Source: Antedon mediterranea (taxonomy: Eukaryota; Echinodermata; Crinoidea; Comatulida; Antedonidae). From it: a stretch of DNA of 64,000 nucleotides. The DNA lies in the NCBI RefSeq assembly GCF_964355755.1, contig NC_092677.1, positions 3,417,001 through 3,481,000 of the forward strand, in the 5' to 3' direction. The notes below the pieces were generated by a model. That model did not search any database, was not told where the DNA came from, and saw only the letters and a list, made by a program, of their open reading frames with translations. Below, piece by piece: positions 10,863 through 25,800 of the stretch (its first letter is position 1; every line of letters starts with the position of its first letter). A program made the translations under genes and the position numbers.

Positions 10863-13800
10863 AGAAAAAGAAAAAAAAAACAAAGTGAGATAAGCAAAAT
10901 ATAGCTATCTAAAGTTCTGTTTTAGGACCCCTACCCCTGCCTCTTTGTAACAGTTTTTCTTTTATATCTACCCATAGTCGTAGTTCGTCATGCCTCGGGT
11001 CACATTCTATGGTCACCGTACAGGTAGGCTACTACATTAGTACTTCTATGAATGGATCACTAGCCGGTGACAATAACGCTAGTTGGTCATACCCAGTACC
11101 GTTTTGATTTTACGATCATTCGGGAAACCACCTCACGAATAAAATAATAAAAATATTGGAATAAAAACACTAACCTTCTTTATGTTTATTGGTATTTCTT
11201 GTGTTAATTATGCATTTTGAAAGAAACAAATGACAGTTTGATCGATGGAAAAAAAAACCCATGTAAACCAAACTGTATGGAAATACACCTACTAAATAAA
11301 AAGAAATGAAGTGATGTCAAATACAGAAAAATTTAAAGGAAAAAAAAAACAATAAAATATTTAAAAAAACAATAATAATTTTATTTGATTTATTAACCTT
11401 TTCTTGGTAATTTAAAAACATACCAAATAGAAATCATTGAAAGTACCATTTTTTAAAATTTCGATATTTAAATCCGTATTAAATCTCTGGCTCATCAGTA
11501 AAATGTTCCTCAAATTAAGGACATTTAAGGCTACATGGTATAAAACTTTCGTACAATTTGCTTTTAACAGCGGTAACTAAGTAACAGAATAAACAAATTG
11601 TTAATCAACCAATGTACATACAATAGTAAAAACAATAATACAATTAAATGAATAAATTGTAATTTTTTTCCAACAATACTGATAGAACTAAATTATAGTA
11701 ACAGTACTGATAGATAATTTCATATAAATTAATTGTAGTAAAGTAAGGTTTATTGTACACTATTTGTTTTTTAAAAATGAAATAAAATAAAATTGAAAAT
11801 GTCTTGACGTTTCGGTTGTTATGCGCAAGAAAGGAGTACCAAGAGTAAAAAAGACGCAAATTAAGACATTTTATTTATTATTAATTTTTGGAAACATGGT
11901 GTACTGTGAATCTTACTTTACTATTGTTTAATCGCCATGGAAATCTTATAATTAATTGTAAACGACAAAACAAACTAAAAGTGCTAAAGGCATACAGTAC
12001 GAAAACATAGTCATGAGGCATGTCATACCTACACTTAAGGTGGAATTTAGAATAGCAAAAAAATTGAAATGCTGTGGTGGGGTGTTCGAAAAAACAACAA
12101 CAACCAGAGAAAAAAACAACTAGAGCTTGCTTATATAAGAATGAACTATTATTATTATTAGAACGTCTAATATAAACATAATAGGCAACTTAATGCCGCT
12201 CAATATTTTGCAATTTAATAATTTATTTTTTTTTAAATATTTTTGGTGAAGAATTTTATGATCATACATTTTATTTTCATATCTTGTGTGGACGGTTGAT
12301 AACTTGTTGATTTTAGGTTTAAAATGTTTTGAGTTTTGCTTTTAAAATATGAAATATGTATTTATTACTCATAATATAATATCGATTTTTAAGCTACTAC
12401 TATATAAATGTCTATATACACATTGTGATTATAAAATTAGGTGGTAAATAATATTATTGTTACAAAATTAAAGCTGCAGCACCTACTATACTAACCCATG
12501 GTAAAAAATGATATAAAAATGTATAAAATATTTGTCATTTTCTATAGACAATTAAGGACTATTATATGTGTTTGAACACAGCCTTATATGGAGTTTGGCC
12601 AATTGCTGTACAGGTGCCATCTTGTTTCCAAACAACCAACCTCTATTTTATTTCGTTAGCACTGAATATACTCTGGATAGTTTTCTTAATTCATTTTTTA
12701 TTATAAAATATTTGGTGCTAAAATTTGTGCTCATGGAGATTTTTAATGATTGTTAAAAAAATATTTTGTTGTATATAATATTGTCATTCTGTATGTATGT
12801 TGTTGTATATATATTGTCGTATGTATAGTACCAGGGAGTTACACATTCCTCGTAGCACCAAATATAAATCAAGATTACTGGAGTAATCAAGATTACTGCA
12901 GTAATCAAGATTACCTATGTTGTATACAGAATACGAGTAATGCTTTTTTAATACACAAAATATACACCAGATGAAAACCTAGGCCGGGCAACACAAGGGA
13001 TACAAATATTTCATTCCTTGTTTTTAATTTAGAGAACGAAAAGTGATTTTTGGCATGGATAAGTAAAGTTCATAAAATCAAATGATAGCAAGGCAGAAAG
13101 CAAGGCTTTACTAGACAGTGTATAGGCAGAATTGAATATAATAATTATTTGATGGGTTTTTTTTGTTCTCTCCAGGTATCGTGATATTTTGTGAAAGCAG
13201 AAAGTTTTGATTATCAGAGTGAAGGCACACAGTATCCCCGTCTCCACACACTAGCCTATGCCATTCCACAACATGTATAGTCCCATGGGATAACTCAAGA
13301 AACAACGGTCCAGATGATTTTATCTATCATTATCATTTCCATCATAATCATCAAATTAATAATTTATAATCAAATTTATAAAATTATAAACATTACCTGT
13401 ACTAAGTTCTTGGCACAGATACATTTAACAGATTGTGACACACATTTTCCTACAAAATGATCAACAACCCACGTTTAGCCACTGTAGATTATATTACACT
13501 GTATCAAGGCAAGTTCCATGATAAACTATTCCATATGCCTCATACAATGGGATACTGTATTATCCTAATATATTTCCAACACATAGACACATATTGGTAC
13601 TGTATCAAAGCATTTGCCAAGATACTGAAGAGATACAGTTGGTAGAATAGGGTACCTCAGGTGTAAAAAACTATTCTAATCAGAGGTATTTAAATTTGTT
13701 TGCTTTTAAAGAAATTCAAGTCACTCTTATCAGCACAGCGGAAAAAGTTGCAGCTACCTTCTCATGCACCAGTAAAATTGTTCATTCGTATATAACACTC

Positions 13801-13864
13801 AACGTTCATAAACTACCCGTTGTAAGCCTGAATACAAAAGTTAAAATATGTGAAGAGATCGGAA
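10863..13864. other. Intergenic sequence between the convergent LPCAT copies
   Basis: AT-rich, with many homopolymer A/T runs and no coding region that I can support. A small cluster at 12868-12914 repeats AATCAAGATTAC three times, and AGTAATCAAGATTACT in it is self-complementary. Confidence 0.6.
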
Positions 13865-16800
13865 CTAGTCTGTCTTGTTTTTATTTCTATCAACATTTGA
13901 TTCTTGTTCCATTTGGTTTCTTTCCTCTTTCTTTAATTCTTGGTACACATTAAAGAGAGTAGCATATTCGGGTTTCAAGTCTGCATATGCTTTGAATTGG
14001 TCTGAAAAAGTACAAACAGAATATATTGATGACTTTAAGAGAGTGATATGGCGTAATGGTAAGGTAAGATCTAGTCATCAGGTGCTACTGGACATTCCGA
14101 GGAGCAAACATAGTTGGGGAGATCGGACTTTCAGTGTTGCTGGACCTAGGCTCTGGAACCACCTACCCTTGAACATTAAACACACATCATTATTGAGTCA
14201 CTTTAAGTCACTACTCAAAACTCACCTTTTCTGATTTTTTCTACAGCGCCATGAGCAATGAATGTTGGAATGGCGCTATATAAATCGAACGATTGATTGA
14301 TTGAAGGTAATCAAATTAGTATGCGAGATGGTGAGTGAGTGAGTGGCCGAGCGGTTAAGACAGTGGAACCGTAATTACGTAGCCATAACATCGGCAGGGG
14401 TTCGAAGCTCACTCACTCCATGGTTCTGGTGGTAGAACGAGTCTTCTCGGATAAGGACTATAAACCGTAGGTCTATTGTACACATCTAGCTCGTGTGCAC
14501 TTTAAAGAACCTAGTACATCTTTCGAGACGAGTAGGGGGTTGCCCAGGTGTATTAGTACATCACAGCCACTGATCACCAACTGGCCCTCTGGGAGACCAG
14601 TCTTTGACTGAAGAGGTTACCCAGTATAAATATAAATTTCAATCAAATTTCCATCAATCATGCATGATTTCAATACTTGTCTGTGTCAGTGTTTGTATCT
14701 TAAGCTTGGTTCCCACTAGGACACAACACACACATAAGCCGTAACGAAAGCAAATCACCAATCACAAGCGATGGTTTAATTTAACTGTCGCTTGTGATTG
14801 GTTGTAGCATATATACACAGTGTGCTGATTATCGTAGGTGTGGTACATGGCTGCCATGGCGATATGATCCCTTACTCTTTTTGAATAGTTCTTTATCACG
14901 AAAAGTAGTTGCTGTAGTTTTCAAATTTTAAATTCTAGTTTTCTAGAGCGAATTTTGAGCAAATGAAGGTGCATTTCTGCTTACCATATGTAATTTGACC
15001 AGATTTGTCTACATCAACTTGATTGAATAACTCCTCAGCCTGTGCGTCTGTCATTCTCAATGACTTTTCCATAATCTCTACCAGTTCCTTTTTAGTTATG
15101 TAACAATTACCACAAAAACGCTAACAGAATGAAAGTATAATTATTTAAATTAAAAGCAAAAAACTAGTCAATTTGGACCAGCTCAGATGGTTCCCAATAG
15201 ACTAGATGATCTGGGGTGAGCTTAAATAGTAAATACAAAGTGTATATGGGGGTGAGCTTATACTGTCAGTATGCATAACAATAAATTGGTTTTTTTTTTC
15301 ATTTAAAATAGAATCCAAACAGGTAATTTTTACGACTGGATCTGATGTGTGAAAGTGTCATTTTAATTCATACATATGGTTTAAAAGAAACAATATTTAA
15401 AAATAAGTATATAAAAGCTCTGCTAACTTTTCTGGCTGTTTTACTTTATCGTTTTGCTTTTTATTTTTGTATCTCCATTGAGATCCAGCCACTGATACCC
15501 ACAGCATTGTCATTTTTTTCAGTAATTTGCCTTTGGATTTATATATATATACATACATATGCTAATTCCTCTGTACATCGCAATTTTAAATTCTTGAGAC
15601 TAAATTTTAATGTGAGAGAGCACTCGTGAGTCATCGCATGCTTACTTCAAATGCCAACGCAAGGGTCTCCTCATCCTCTGCTGGTTTTGCTACCAAACAA
15701 CTTCCAATAACATATTCCCTGAAATCTATTGTCCCTGAACCATCCTGTTAAAAAACAAATAGTACTAACAAATGAATGAAAGCTGGTGGCATCTTCATTG
15801 TCTATGCGCTTGTACGTCAGTAAAAAGTACAATGAATGGATAAAGAGAGATTATTAGGATTAGGAGGCTGATATAAGATTTAAGCCAAAAATGCCGAGTC
15901 ACACAGGGAATTTGGTATAAGGTTTGAATGTTCATTTTGTATTACTTGTATTGCCAATAGCTTGTGCAAAACCTGTTTTTCATTTAGGAGAATTTATTAG
16001 CACAATCAAATTGACTTGTGCGCATGCATTAATGTTTTTAATACTTTTTGTGATGGAAAGAAATCGTTCAACCAATCAGAACTCAGAAATTTTGTATTCA
16101 TTCAAATATGTTCACTAATGGGACGCAGGTATGATCCTTCAATTCCTATATAAGGATATTATATAATGGATTCGTCAAATACACAACCATGCCTCAACCT
16201 TGGGTCAACAAACCTGGGGGTCATAGTTCACATGCAAAATTAGGAGAGTTACAGTCACTACATCAAATTATATTTTTAAAGCTCTGTCTACACTATCAAA
16301 CCTTATGTGACAAAATAACGTTATGTGCCCATATATGGATACGATGATGTCATACCACTATTTGGGCATATCACACTTTTTTTTGTCAAACTAGTTTGAT
16401 AGTATAAATTGAGCTTAAAACTGCCATTAAAATGCTCCACTGTTTTTAAAATTTTATACTAGAACATACCCTATCATACATTGCAAAGACCTCCTCTAAA
16501 GCTGGCGATACTGGTAGTTGAAGATATTCTGCAAAATCTTCAATGCTTATGTAACCCTTTGACTTGGCAATCGCAGCGTATTTGGGAAGTTGCTCTTTGA
16601 TATCAGAAAACTTCAATCTGTCAAAAAATAAGATTATTTTAAAGTAATCATTTTTATAAAACCCATAATCAAGGCATTAAGGGCTATTTATACTATGATA
16701 ATGACATTTTTTTAAAATGTAATTTCTGTATATGAAAAATAATAATCGATTTATCATTAATGTTTAATATAAAAGGGCCATTACCCTGTAAAAATATGGC

Positions 16801-19800
16801 AGATTGGAATAGAACGCCATTTGACGAGTTAATATTTGCTGCAAGTTCTAATTATCAAGCAAGCAAACTTCGATAGGTAGATAGATAGATACACACCCGA
16901 CATCATAATACCCTGTATGTATGTTCATTTGTTGATTAATAATACTTTCATGAGCATTTAATTTCTCAGCAATAATTATTTGTTACTTTGACCGTGTAAA
17001 AGACATATGGTGACCTTTCCTTTGGCACGCCAGAACTAACACATTGACGAGCTTATAAAATATTATGTTATGTAAGTGAATTTATATAACACACATGGAG
17101 CAAACACTCATCACAAGTACTGACTACCAATACAGATTGTCAATAGATAACAAACACCATTATCATAAATTATTCAAATACAGTAAACAGAGGCCCTGTT
17201 TCTGCTGCCAACTAAATACCGTATATTATACGGTATTTTTTGAATACCGTATATATACGGTATATTTTTGGCAGCAGAAACTGCGCTCATAAAAAATATA
17301 CCGTATTTTGTATACCGTATTTTCCCCACAAAATTTGTGGATAAAATACGGTATTTACAAATTTATACCGTATTTTTTGTACCCGTTTCTGCTGCCAATA
17401 AAAAATACCGTATTTTTTTTTTACATGACAAAAGGTCACCATTCGTGTTTTTATTTTCTGTCGCTGTTAGCTGCTTTACACACATGTATAGATATATTCG
17501 GCGAAAATGTGGAGCGAATACGTCACAGTTTTACTAAATAAATGTGTGTGGGGAAGCTAAAATGTCTGACCAACTAAAAGGTAATAAAAGGGACAACCAC
17601 ATTTATAAAGACATTTCTAAAAAAATAAAGCAGGAGTATGGAATAAACTTGTCTCCAAAGCAAGTAAACTCAAAGCTGAAGAGCCTGCGAAAGCAGTACA
17701 ACATTGCAAAATACAATAACTCGGGGAGGGAACGAATTAATTGTCCCCATTACGATGTTTTCTGTGCTCTCAACATCTCTATCACTAGGGCTAGGCTGTT
17801 GAAAGTGAGACGTAAAACTTCCTTTATTGCGACTTTTAATTATCGATCAAATAAATGAATGGCAATTTGGGTAAAAAAGATGAAATTTAACACGACCACC
17901 CAAGAAGTATTGTTAGCAGAAACGGGGTACTAAAAAATACGGTATAAAAAATACCGTATTTTATACCGTATTTTTATACCGTATTTTGAGCAGTTGCAGC
18001 AGAAACAGGCCCAGAGATATTATCTAGGTTGCATAATTAGCCAGTGGTTCCCTTTAAGGTCCTGTGGCCGTATCCACCAACCACACTTAAGTCAGATATT
18101 TCCCTTAACTAAAAAAATATTTAAGTATTTCACTTAAATTGTATTCACTTAGATACTGTAGGAGATTTTTTAAGAGTAAGTTCCCTCAGCCTCATTTATG
18201 AATGCTGAATAGGGCCACTGTTTCTGCTGCAGAGTGCCAAATAAACTTGTTTCAAAATATATTAAAAAAGGTTTTAATCAACCCCGTTTCTGCTAAAATT
18301 ATGCTCGCAAACAAACTGTTTAAATTAGTGGGTGGCCATTATAAAAAAAAATTAACATTTGCATAAAATATTTTAATTACAGAATCTAAACACGAACTAA
18401 TTTGCATAAAATGTAGTAAGTATAGCTTTTGACCAGGTATAATATACCTCTCTCTGCTTTAACATAAACTATTTTGCATAAAAAGCCAGAAAAGAAAAGA
18501 TCTTCACAGTAGAAAAATATACAACCAAAACATATTGAATCTCTATACTTTTCACAACTGCAATTTCTAAAAGCGGTTGTGTTAAATTAATTCACACAAA
18601 ATCTTTACAATATTTATGAAAACTATCATAAAAAAACCTTAATAAATTAAATTCTTAGTATCATATTATGTAAAGTGAGACTAAAAAACAAAGTCAGGGA
18701 GCGTAATATGATATACTTAAACCACAGATCAACAAAAGATAGTGCATTATGCCTACTGAATACAACCAGTGTTGCATGCTAGAGGGAATGGCTGTGGCTT
18801 TATATAATACATCTTCATTATATAATATATAACAATACACACAATGAATCATATTCATGTGAAACCACATTGTTGGAATATTGCCAAAAAAAATGAATAA
18901 TATTCGTGACCTATATTCAAAATCAAGGTTCTTTGGCATTATTATTATTTCCATGAAAAACAAATTAATTTACTTCATATTGAATTAAGGATGTATTTTC
19001 CCCCAAAACAAGAAAATCCATTTTGTAGTTTTGGGAAATTTTTGTCAAAAGAAAAAAAAACTAGAATGTCTAATTATCAATTTGTAGCACTCATCATTGT
19101 CACTCCACAAAGAAGAGTAGAATCAGACTAGAACTCAGATTCATGGAAGAAGAATGCTATGTGCAGTTATAATCATGTGCACCATCCTCACCCCCACCCC
19201 ACAAAAAAAACCAAAAAAAAAAACTCATATACATCAGAATACTATTTTTTGAAGATATTGTTCTCTGAATTTTTTTTTTATTATGGTAATTTAATGTCAC
19301 ATTACATCATCTTTAAAGCCCCATTCCCTACGTTTTTTAGATCTAATTTAAGATCACAAACTATATTTAATGTAAAAATAATACTATATAATATAATACT
19401 ACTTTTTTCGTCTTTAAACGGTTAAAAATGTGAAAAATAAATCGATTCTAATAATTATAGCGGCCCGCTATAAATCCCAAAATGCATTGCGCGCGGATTG
19501 ATATTTTTGTTTTTCACCTGTAATTCGCCCACTTTTCGATCGATCGTGAAGCCAAAACAAATGGAAGACTCCTAACTTTTCCCCAATTTGTATCAACGGA
19601 GTCTGGCAAAAATAGAAAGACAATTAATGCAGCAACTATACAACGTCAGGCTAGGTATATAGCTAGCGTACGATGTTCGTACGTTACCGATGTTTACCAG
19701 CTAGGCCTACAAAACTAAGCCTAGCTAGGCTAGGCCTGAGACCGTCCACGAGAGTTCGATCGCCGCGAGCTACTTAGGTAGTACATTGTTTCTCACTTTT

Positions 19801-22800
19801 TATCATAATTTACCATAAAACGTACATTTAAGACAAGGAATGACATGGTTTAATGTTTTTAAAGTGATATATATGTATTATTTTCCAAAAAACGTCCAAA
19901 ATTGCAGGGAAGGGGTCTTTAAGTTATTAGAGAGAAGAAACAGGTATACATTAAACGAAAAAGTAAATTACATATCACATGTCATTAAACTTATATAAAG
20001 GTTATATAATAAATACAGAAGTTATGTAAAGTGAGTTTGTGTCAATATTTGTCTTATGCAAATATTTGCAAACGACCGAATAGTAGTACTGGAGCCTATT
20101 AACTCAAAGATATGACAATGTACTGTTCTGCTAGGGCACAAAAGTAGTTATTAATAGGAGAGCATCTCTGTTTATGTAGCTGGGTTTGAGAGAAGGACTA
20201 ACTGAAGCATTGTTGTTGTTTAACATTCCTATGGGCCTAAAGTTGTCTTTTATGTTGGAGGTAGTTCCGTATTAATAAATCATTACTATTGCATAAAATA
20301 CAATCAATAATCATTTTTAGATACTAACTGACCTAAAGGGGTCAAATTAGAGCCTTTTAAAACAGTAGCATAGGGAAGATGCAAGATTTTGTGGTAGGGG
20401 GTACCATAAAGACCTCGCAACCTTGGCCCTACCATGTTTGGGGTTGAGATGTTGCTAAGCTTTACGCTCTGTCTACGCTATCAAACTAGTTTGACAAAAA
20501 AAGTGTGATGTGCTCAAATATGTTAGTGATATGACATCATCATCCATATATGTGCACATCACATTTTTTTTGTCACACAAAGTAGACAGTTGTTGGTGTG
20601 TTGTTAGTGCTTACCCCAACTTCACCGTTAACTTGTGAAACTCTACAGCTCCTGCTTCCATTGGAAGACCATGTTTTTTGGCTTGTTTCATCAGAAGACA
20701 ATCTTCAAATGAATGATCAGTAACCGGAAGATTTAAAGACCTACACAATTAAAATGGTAATCATTATAACCCTTGTGTATTGGGTTCAAATCTTGGTTTA
20801 GTCACAGTACAAAATATTTTCTTAATAGCAAACACCACTACCTCATTTTTGATATATAAATAACATGGGTTTCTTTCCCATCATGTGATTGGTCAGTAAT
20901 AATATGCTTGGTGAGAATAAAAGAAATGTCTGGAACGTACCTAGCAATCACACCTCGTACATTTTGTGCATATAGTGCGGGATCCCGCTTCTCCTCCTCG
21001 CTTGGTTTATAAACTGGAAGGAATTCTATTTCTAACTTATTATTAAAATTGCACATTGTCAACCACATAGAAGCTAACCTGTAAAAAAAAAACAAAAAAA
21101 ATGTTGATAATGTATATTGTCCCCCGAAATTTGTCATTGAATGCCATTTTAATGTCACATAATAGTTATTCAAAAATTATTTACCTGAAAAAATGTAATT
21201 TAAAGCAACAAATAATTAACTTGTCTGTCAGACAATGGTTTTTGGTTAAAACTAACCATTTCTTTTGTCTTTTTATAAATAAGTAAATAACTTAATGTTG
21301 AAACTACAAAATTGTCTATTTAAAGTCTGATTTTATTAATCTTAATTTTTCATGTTTTTGGGGGACAATACATACAAATTTAAATAAAAACAGCAAAAAT
21401 ATATTAGGATTAAATTACTCTTTAACATAATCTTATACTACATCATTTGTGTTGTTCAAGAATATATTCGTAAAGTTAAGTTTTTGAGAGAGAATATCTA
21501 CTGGACTTTAAAAATATCAATTTCTCACAGAATTTACAACTGTTAGTTTTATAGCTTTCAACGTGTACAATCAATTTGATCTGAACTTGTTTCATTAAAA
21601 GATTGGATATTGACCTCTAAGGTAAACATTTGACCTTAAAGGTCAACAAATTGTTTATTTAAAATAGAAAGTTAGTTTTTGCATTTGTGGAAGAGTAAAC
21701 CATTGACATTAAACATGATCAAATGTAGGACATGTTATTCTTAAATGTTAAATGTAAATGTACTTGGCAAGGAGCAACTTGCACCTGCTACAGTATGCAA
21801 ATAAAGCAAGTTTACTAATACTTAGCACCTATAATAAATACAACCCATTAAAGTGAACTTCACAATTTTCGCAATATTTTCATAGATTTCTCATCTCCCG
21901 CTAAAGGTACAATTTAGTGCATATATTCATTTAGGTACTACTACTTCTACGCCTGTTTTGGTGAGACGTACATAAACATATTTCATGCTTTATGAGCTAA
22001 CATTAACTAATGTTTTGTTTACCATGCTGATTCCAAATATCTTTATGCTTGGATGTATTTAAAGAAATTATAGCTATGGTTTGGAATGGTTTCATGAAGT
22101 CTCTCAATATTACACTCTCTCATATTATCCAAACATTGAGACCTTTTCTAAACAATACAAATATCACTTACACCTGTGGTCCCTTGTATGCCCATGTCAC
22201 AGTGTCAGTGTTGTAGTGTAAAATGACAGGTTGCACTGGCAAACCAGGATTAAATGCTCCTGTAATAAATATCATGTTATTACATTAATTATAGTATTAT
22301 AATAGTTTAATTTAGTCATTATTAAATTAATTAATTAATAGGCCTAGTATAATGTAGAATCACTTTGGAAGTCTCTTATTCTGGGGGGACCCCTATTAAG
22401 GGGACATTTTCCTATGGAAAAAAATAAGTTTTAACACTACAGCCAATTAAGGGACAGCCCAGAGGAAAATTGTTGTGTTTCGTATATTTAGTAATAATAA
22501 TAGGTTTTTTTTATTCTGGGGACATCCCTACAGTAAGGGGAGATTTTTCTGTGGAACAAATAAGTTTTAACACACAGCCTATCCCAATTGAAGGGACAGT
22601 CCAGAGGCAAATTGAAGGGACAGTCCAGAGGCAAATTGTCGGGTCTTCCAGTGTATATAGTAATATTAATGTATTAATAATAGGTCACTTTAAAAAAACC
22701 TTGCATATATTTCTACATGTTTATGTTCACCAACCTGATTAAGAACTTTCTTCATATTTATACAATTAAACATAATAGAAAAGGTACTTAGCACTTTAAG

Positions 22801-25800
22801 GTCACTTTAAGGTCACTTTAAGGTCACTTAGATGGTCTGTATAAAACAATACATGGGTGGCATAGACTATCTCTTATAGCCTACATTACAAAGCAGTGAT
22901 CATGACAAGAAAAAGGTTTGGGTATGTACATTATTAATGCCTTGTTTTATTAAATTAAACTTTTTTTGTAATAAAATATAAAATAAATAGAGAAATAGAT
23001 CGATACTGATAGGCCTGAGTGAGAAAAAATTAACATACTTCCAATAAGCATGAGCGATAAAACAACTTTTTTAAACAAGTGTTATCATTCCAAATCTAAA
23101 CATACACGTACCTTGTTTAAAATTAATCAGACATGTTTTATTCGTACATGTCCCTTCGGGAAACATAAGAAGCTGCGGCCAAGGGCTGTTGGGTTGCACT
23201 CGCCTAGTTATTTCGTAACTCGCATTATGGCGTGAATTTGACTGTTTTCTTGACACAAATACTGGCTGTAACAAGTTTACTAAAGCTGTGTGCAAAAGAT
23301 GTTTGAACTGCATTATACAAACAGTAAAAATACATTTTTCGATGAGCAAACTAGGAAATTATGTAATCATTGTGTTTGAAAGTGAACCTACAGTATCTAT
23401 ACTTCAGGTATAATACAGTAGAACCTCTATTCAGGGGACACCTTCAGGAACCAACAAAGTGTCCCTTGAATAAGGATTTCAACAAATAATGTTATAAAAC
23501 TATATTGGCCATTGTTCATTTCACAGTGACAGTAAAGTGTTAATAGAGGTGTCCTTTTAGGACAACATAGGAAAACTATAGCCAGTGGAAAACCCGAATC
23601 AAGGGTACATTTAGGGGACTCATTAATTAAGGACAAAAATATGATTAAGCAACCTCGTGAAATATAACTTACTTCCAGCCAATGGCGCTTTTCCATTCTC
23701 CTCGCGCGACACAGAGTTGGTGTGAGGTAGACCCAATACAAACATGATAAGAATATCAAAAAAAGCGGTATGAGGAGAAATAACACAAATAGGTGCTTCA
23801 TCACGACTTGCTCTTTGACCTTTCACTGAAACATAGTGAAAGCCCATGATAAAAAATTGAAAGCGTCCAATAAGCCAGTTGGGGTACAACAGCATTCTGC
23901 AATGAAGGCAGGAAGAAAAAAATGCAAAATTGGGAGGATTATAAGGAGCTTTGATTCACGACCTATGACCTACTAGGTCATGTCATAAATTGTGCCCATT
24001 CTTGATGGCTTCTAGTAATTAATAATCTGAATGAGGCGCTCTTTACAAAAATAGTCTCACAGCGCTTGAAGTTTAGAATTAAAATAGACCAGGGAATGAC
24101 CTACAACAGATCAATTGACCTGACCTAGTTTGTTTCTAGGAAAGGTCATAGGTCATTACAAATCAAAAGCTCCATATTTAGATTTGAAGCAAGGAGAAGA
24201 ACAAACGATTTGCATTCAAATTTAATTTTTAAAGTTAAGGAATCTTGAGTTAGATTTTTTAAATGAATTTCTATATTTCGAAGCATTATATTAGTAGTTT
24301 AATATCATGTATTTATGTGTGTTATTTAAAAAAAATGTTTTATTTTGTTTGTTATATACAAATTATAAAAATGGAGGTTTTAGTAATGCATTAATTATTC
24401 GCAAATAAATGTTCAATATTTTTCAATCTTGAATTTAAGGAAACATTTTGAAACAACAAGGACACAATTCAAGCTTGTGAATATGCATTAGGGACCAAGT
24501 CAAAAGTATTCTACTGCAGTTACTGCAGTAACTACATTTTTCACTGCAATATAAAGTTTACAGGTATGAGTCATCAGCCATTGCAATATACAATGCATAT
24601 GATTTTCAAACCAAAAAAAGGATAAAATAAAATTACAAAAAGTACAAAACATTACCCCCAGCAGAATAATTTTGACATGGTTATATAACAGTTGCATTTG
24701 GGAATGCATTATTAATATGATTAAAACAAAAACATAATGCCAATTAAGTTAATTCATCTACTCAGTCATTACTGTATATGATAAATGCAAAATGCATTTT
24801 TTTTTACATTCAATCAGTATTTTATTTTTATTTCAAAATCCAAGCAAACAGAAACATTAATTTGCCAATAACAAGAGGGTAAACATGTATATATATATAT
24901 ATTTGACTAAAGCTCTGTCTACACTATCAAAAAGTGTGATGTACTGTATCCAAATATGGTAGTGATATGACATCATGATATCATATATGGGCACATCACA
25001 TTTTTTGTCACTTAAAGTTTGATAATGTAGATGGAGGTTTACTGTAGGTATGTATGAAGGGGTGGCATTGGCTAAAGCTCTGTCCACACTATCGAACTTA
25101 ATTTGACAAAAATATGGTTAGTGATATGACATCATGTCCATATATGGGCACATCACATGATGCCAAGCCAGTTCTTACCTCCTCCAACCTTGCAAGGGTT
25201 CTTTAACAAGTTGTTCCTCTGTAAGGCCTGCTAGTGCAATTCTGCAAAGAAGATACACTATTGGAAAAAATGCCAGGCCCAAAATCAACCGTAACGGAAC
25301 GACCGTTACTGACATTATAGCAATCTGAAATAGAAATAATAACACTCAAGAATTAACATTTACGATCACTACAATATGAATAGTTTATACATATATTTTA
25401 TATTTTCTGAAAAAAAAATTTTTCAATAATTATAGTTATTAACTTTGACCAAAAATTGGATTAGAAAATAAAAGTATCACAAGTAAAAAGTAGTACTACT
25501 ACTTTAAATTTTATTCAGTTTATTTTCTCTTTTTGCAAGTGAAAAATCATTAATTTTGTTCAACTGCATTTAAACTACAAAAGTTTGATTTTATTTGTCT
25601 TTATTTTTTATGTTTTGGAGACAAAAAGAATATATTAACAATTACCGGAGTAGAACAAAAATTTAAGAAATCACTTGACTAGAAAAAAATGACATCATCA
25701 ATTCATACGTTTTATTTGTTGTGGTTTGGCAAGCAGCCCACTCCACCTTCTAGCTAGGCAAGAAGCTAGATCATTGGCACAATAAATTATTATTAAATCA

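Noticed and set aside
20838-21173. 111-codon frame covering an LPCAT-B exon plus flanks
   Set aside because: Only 20941-21078 is bounded by splice sites and conserved with copy A. The extra residues are intronic.
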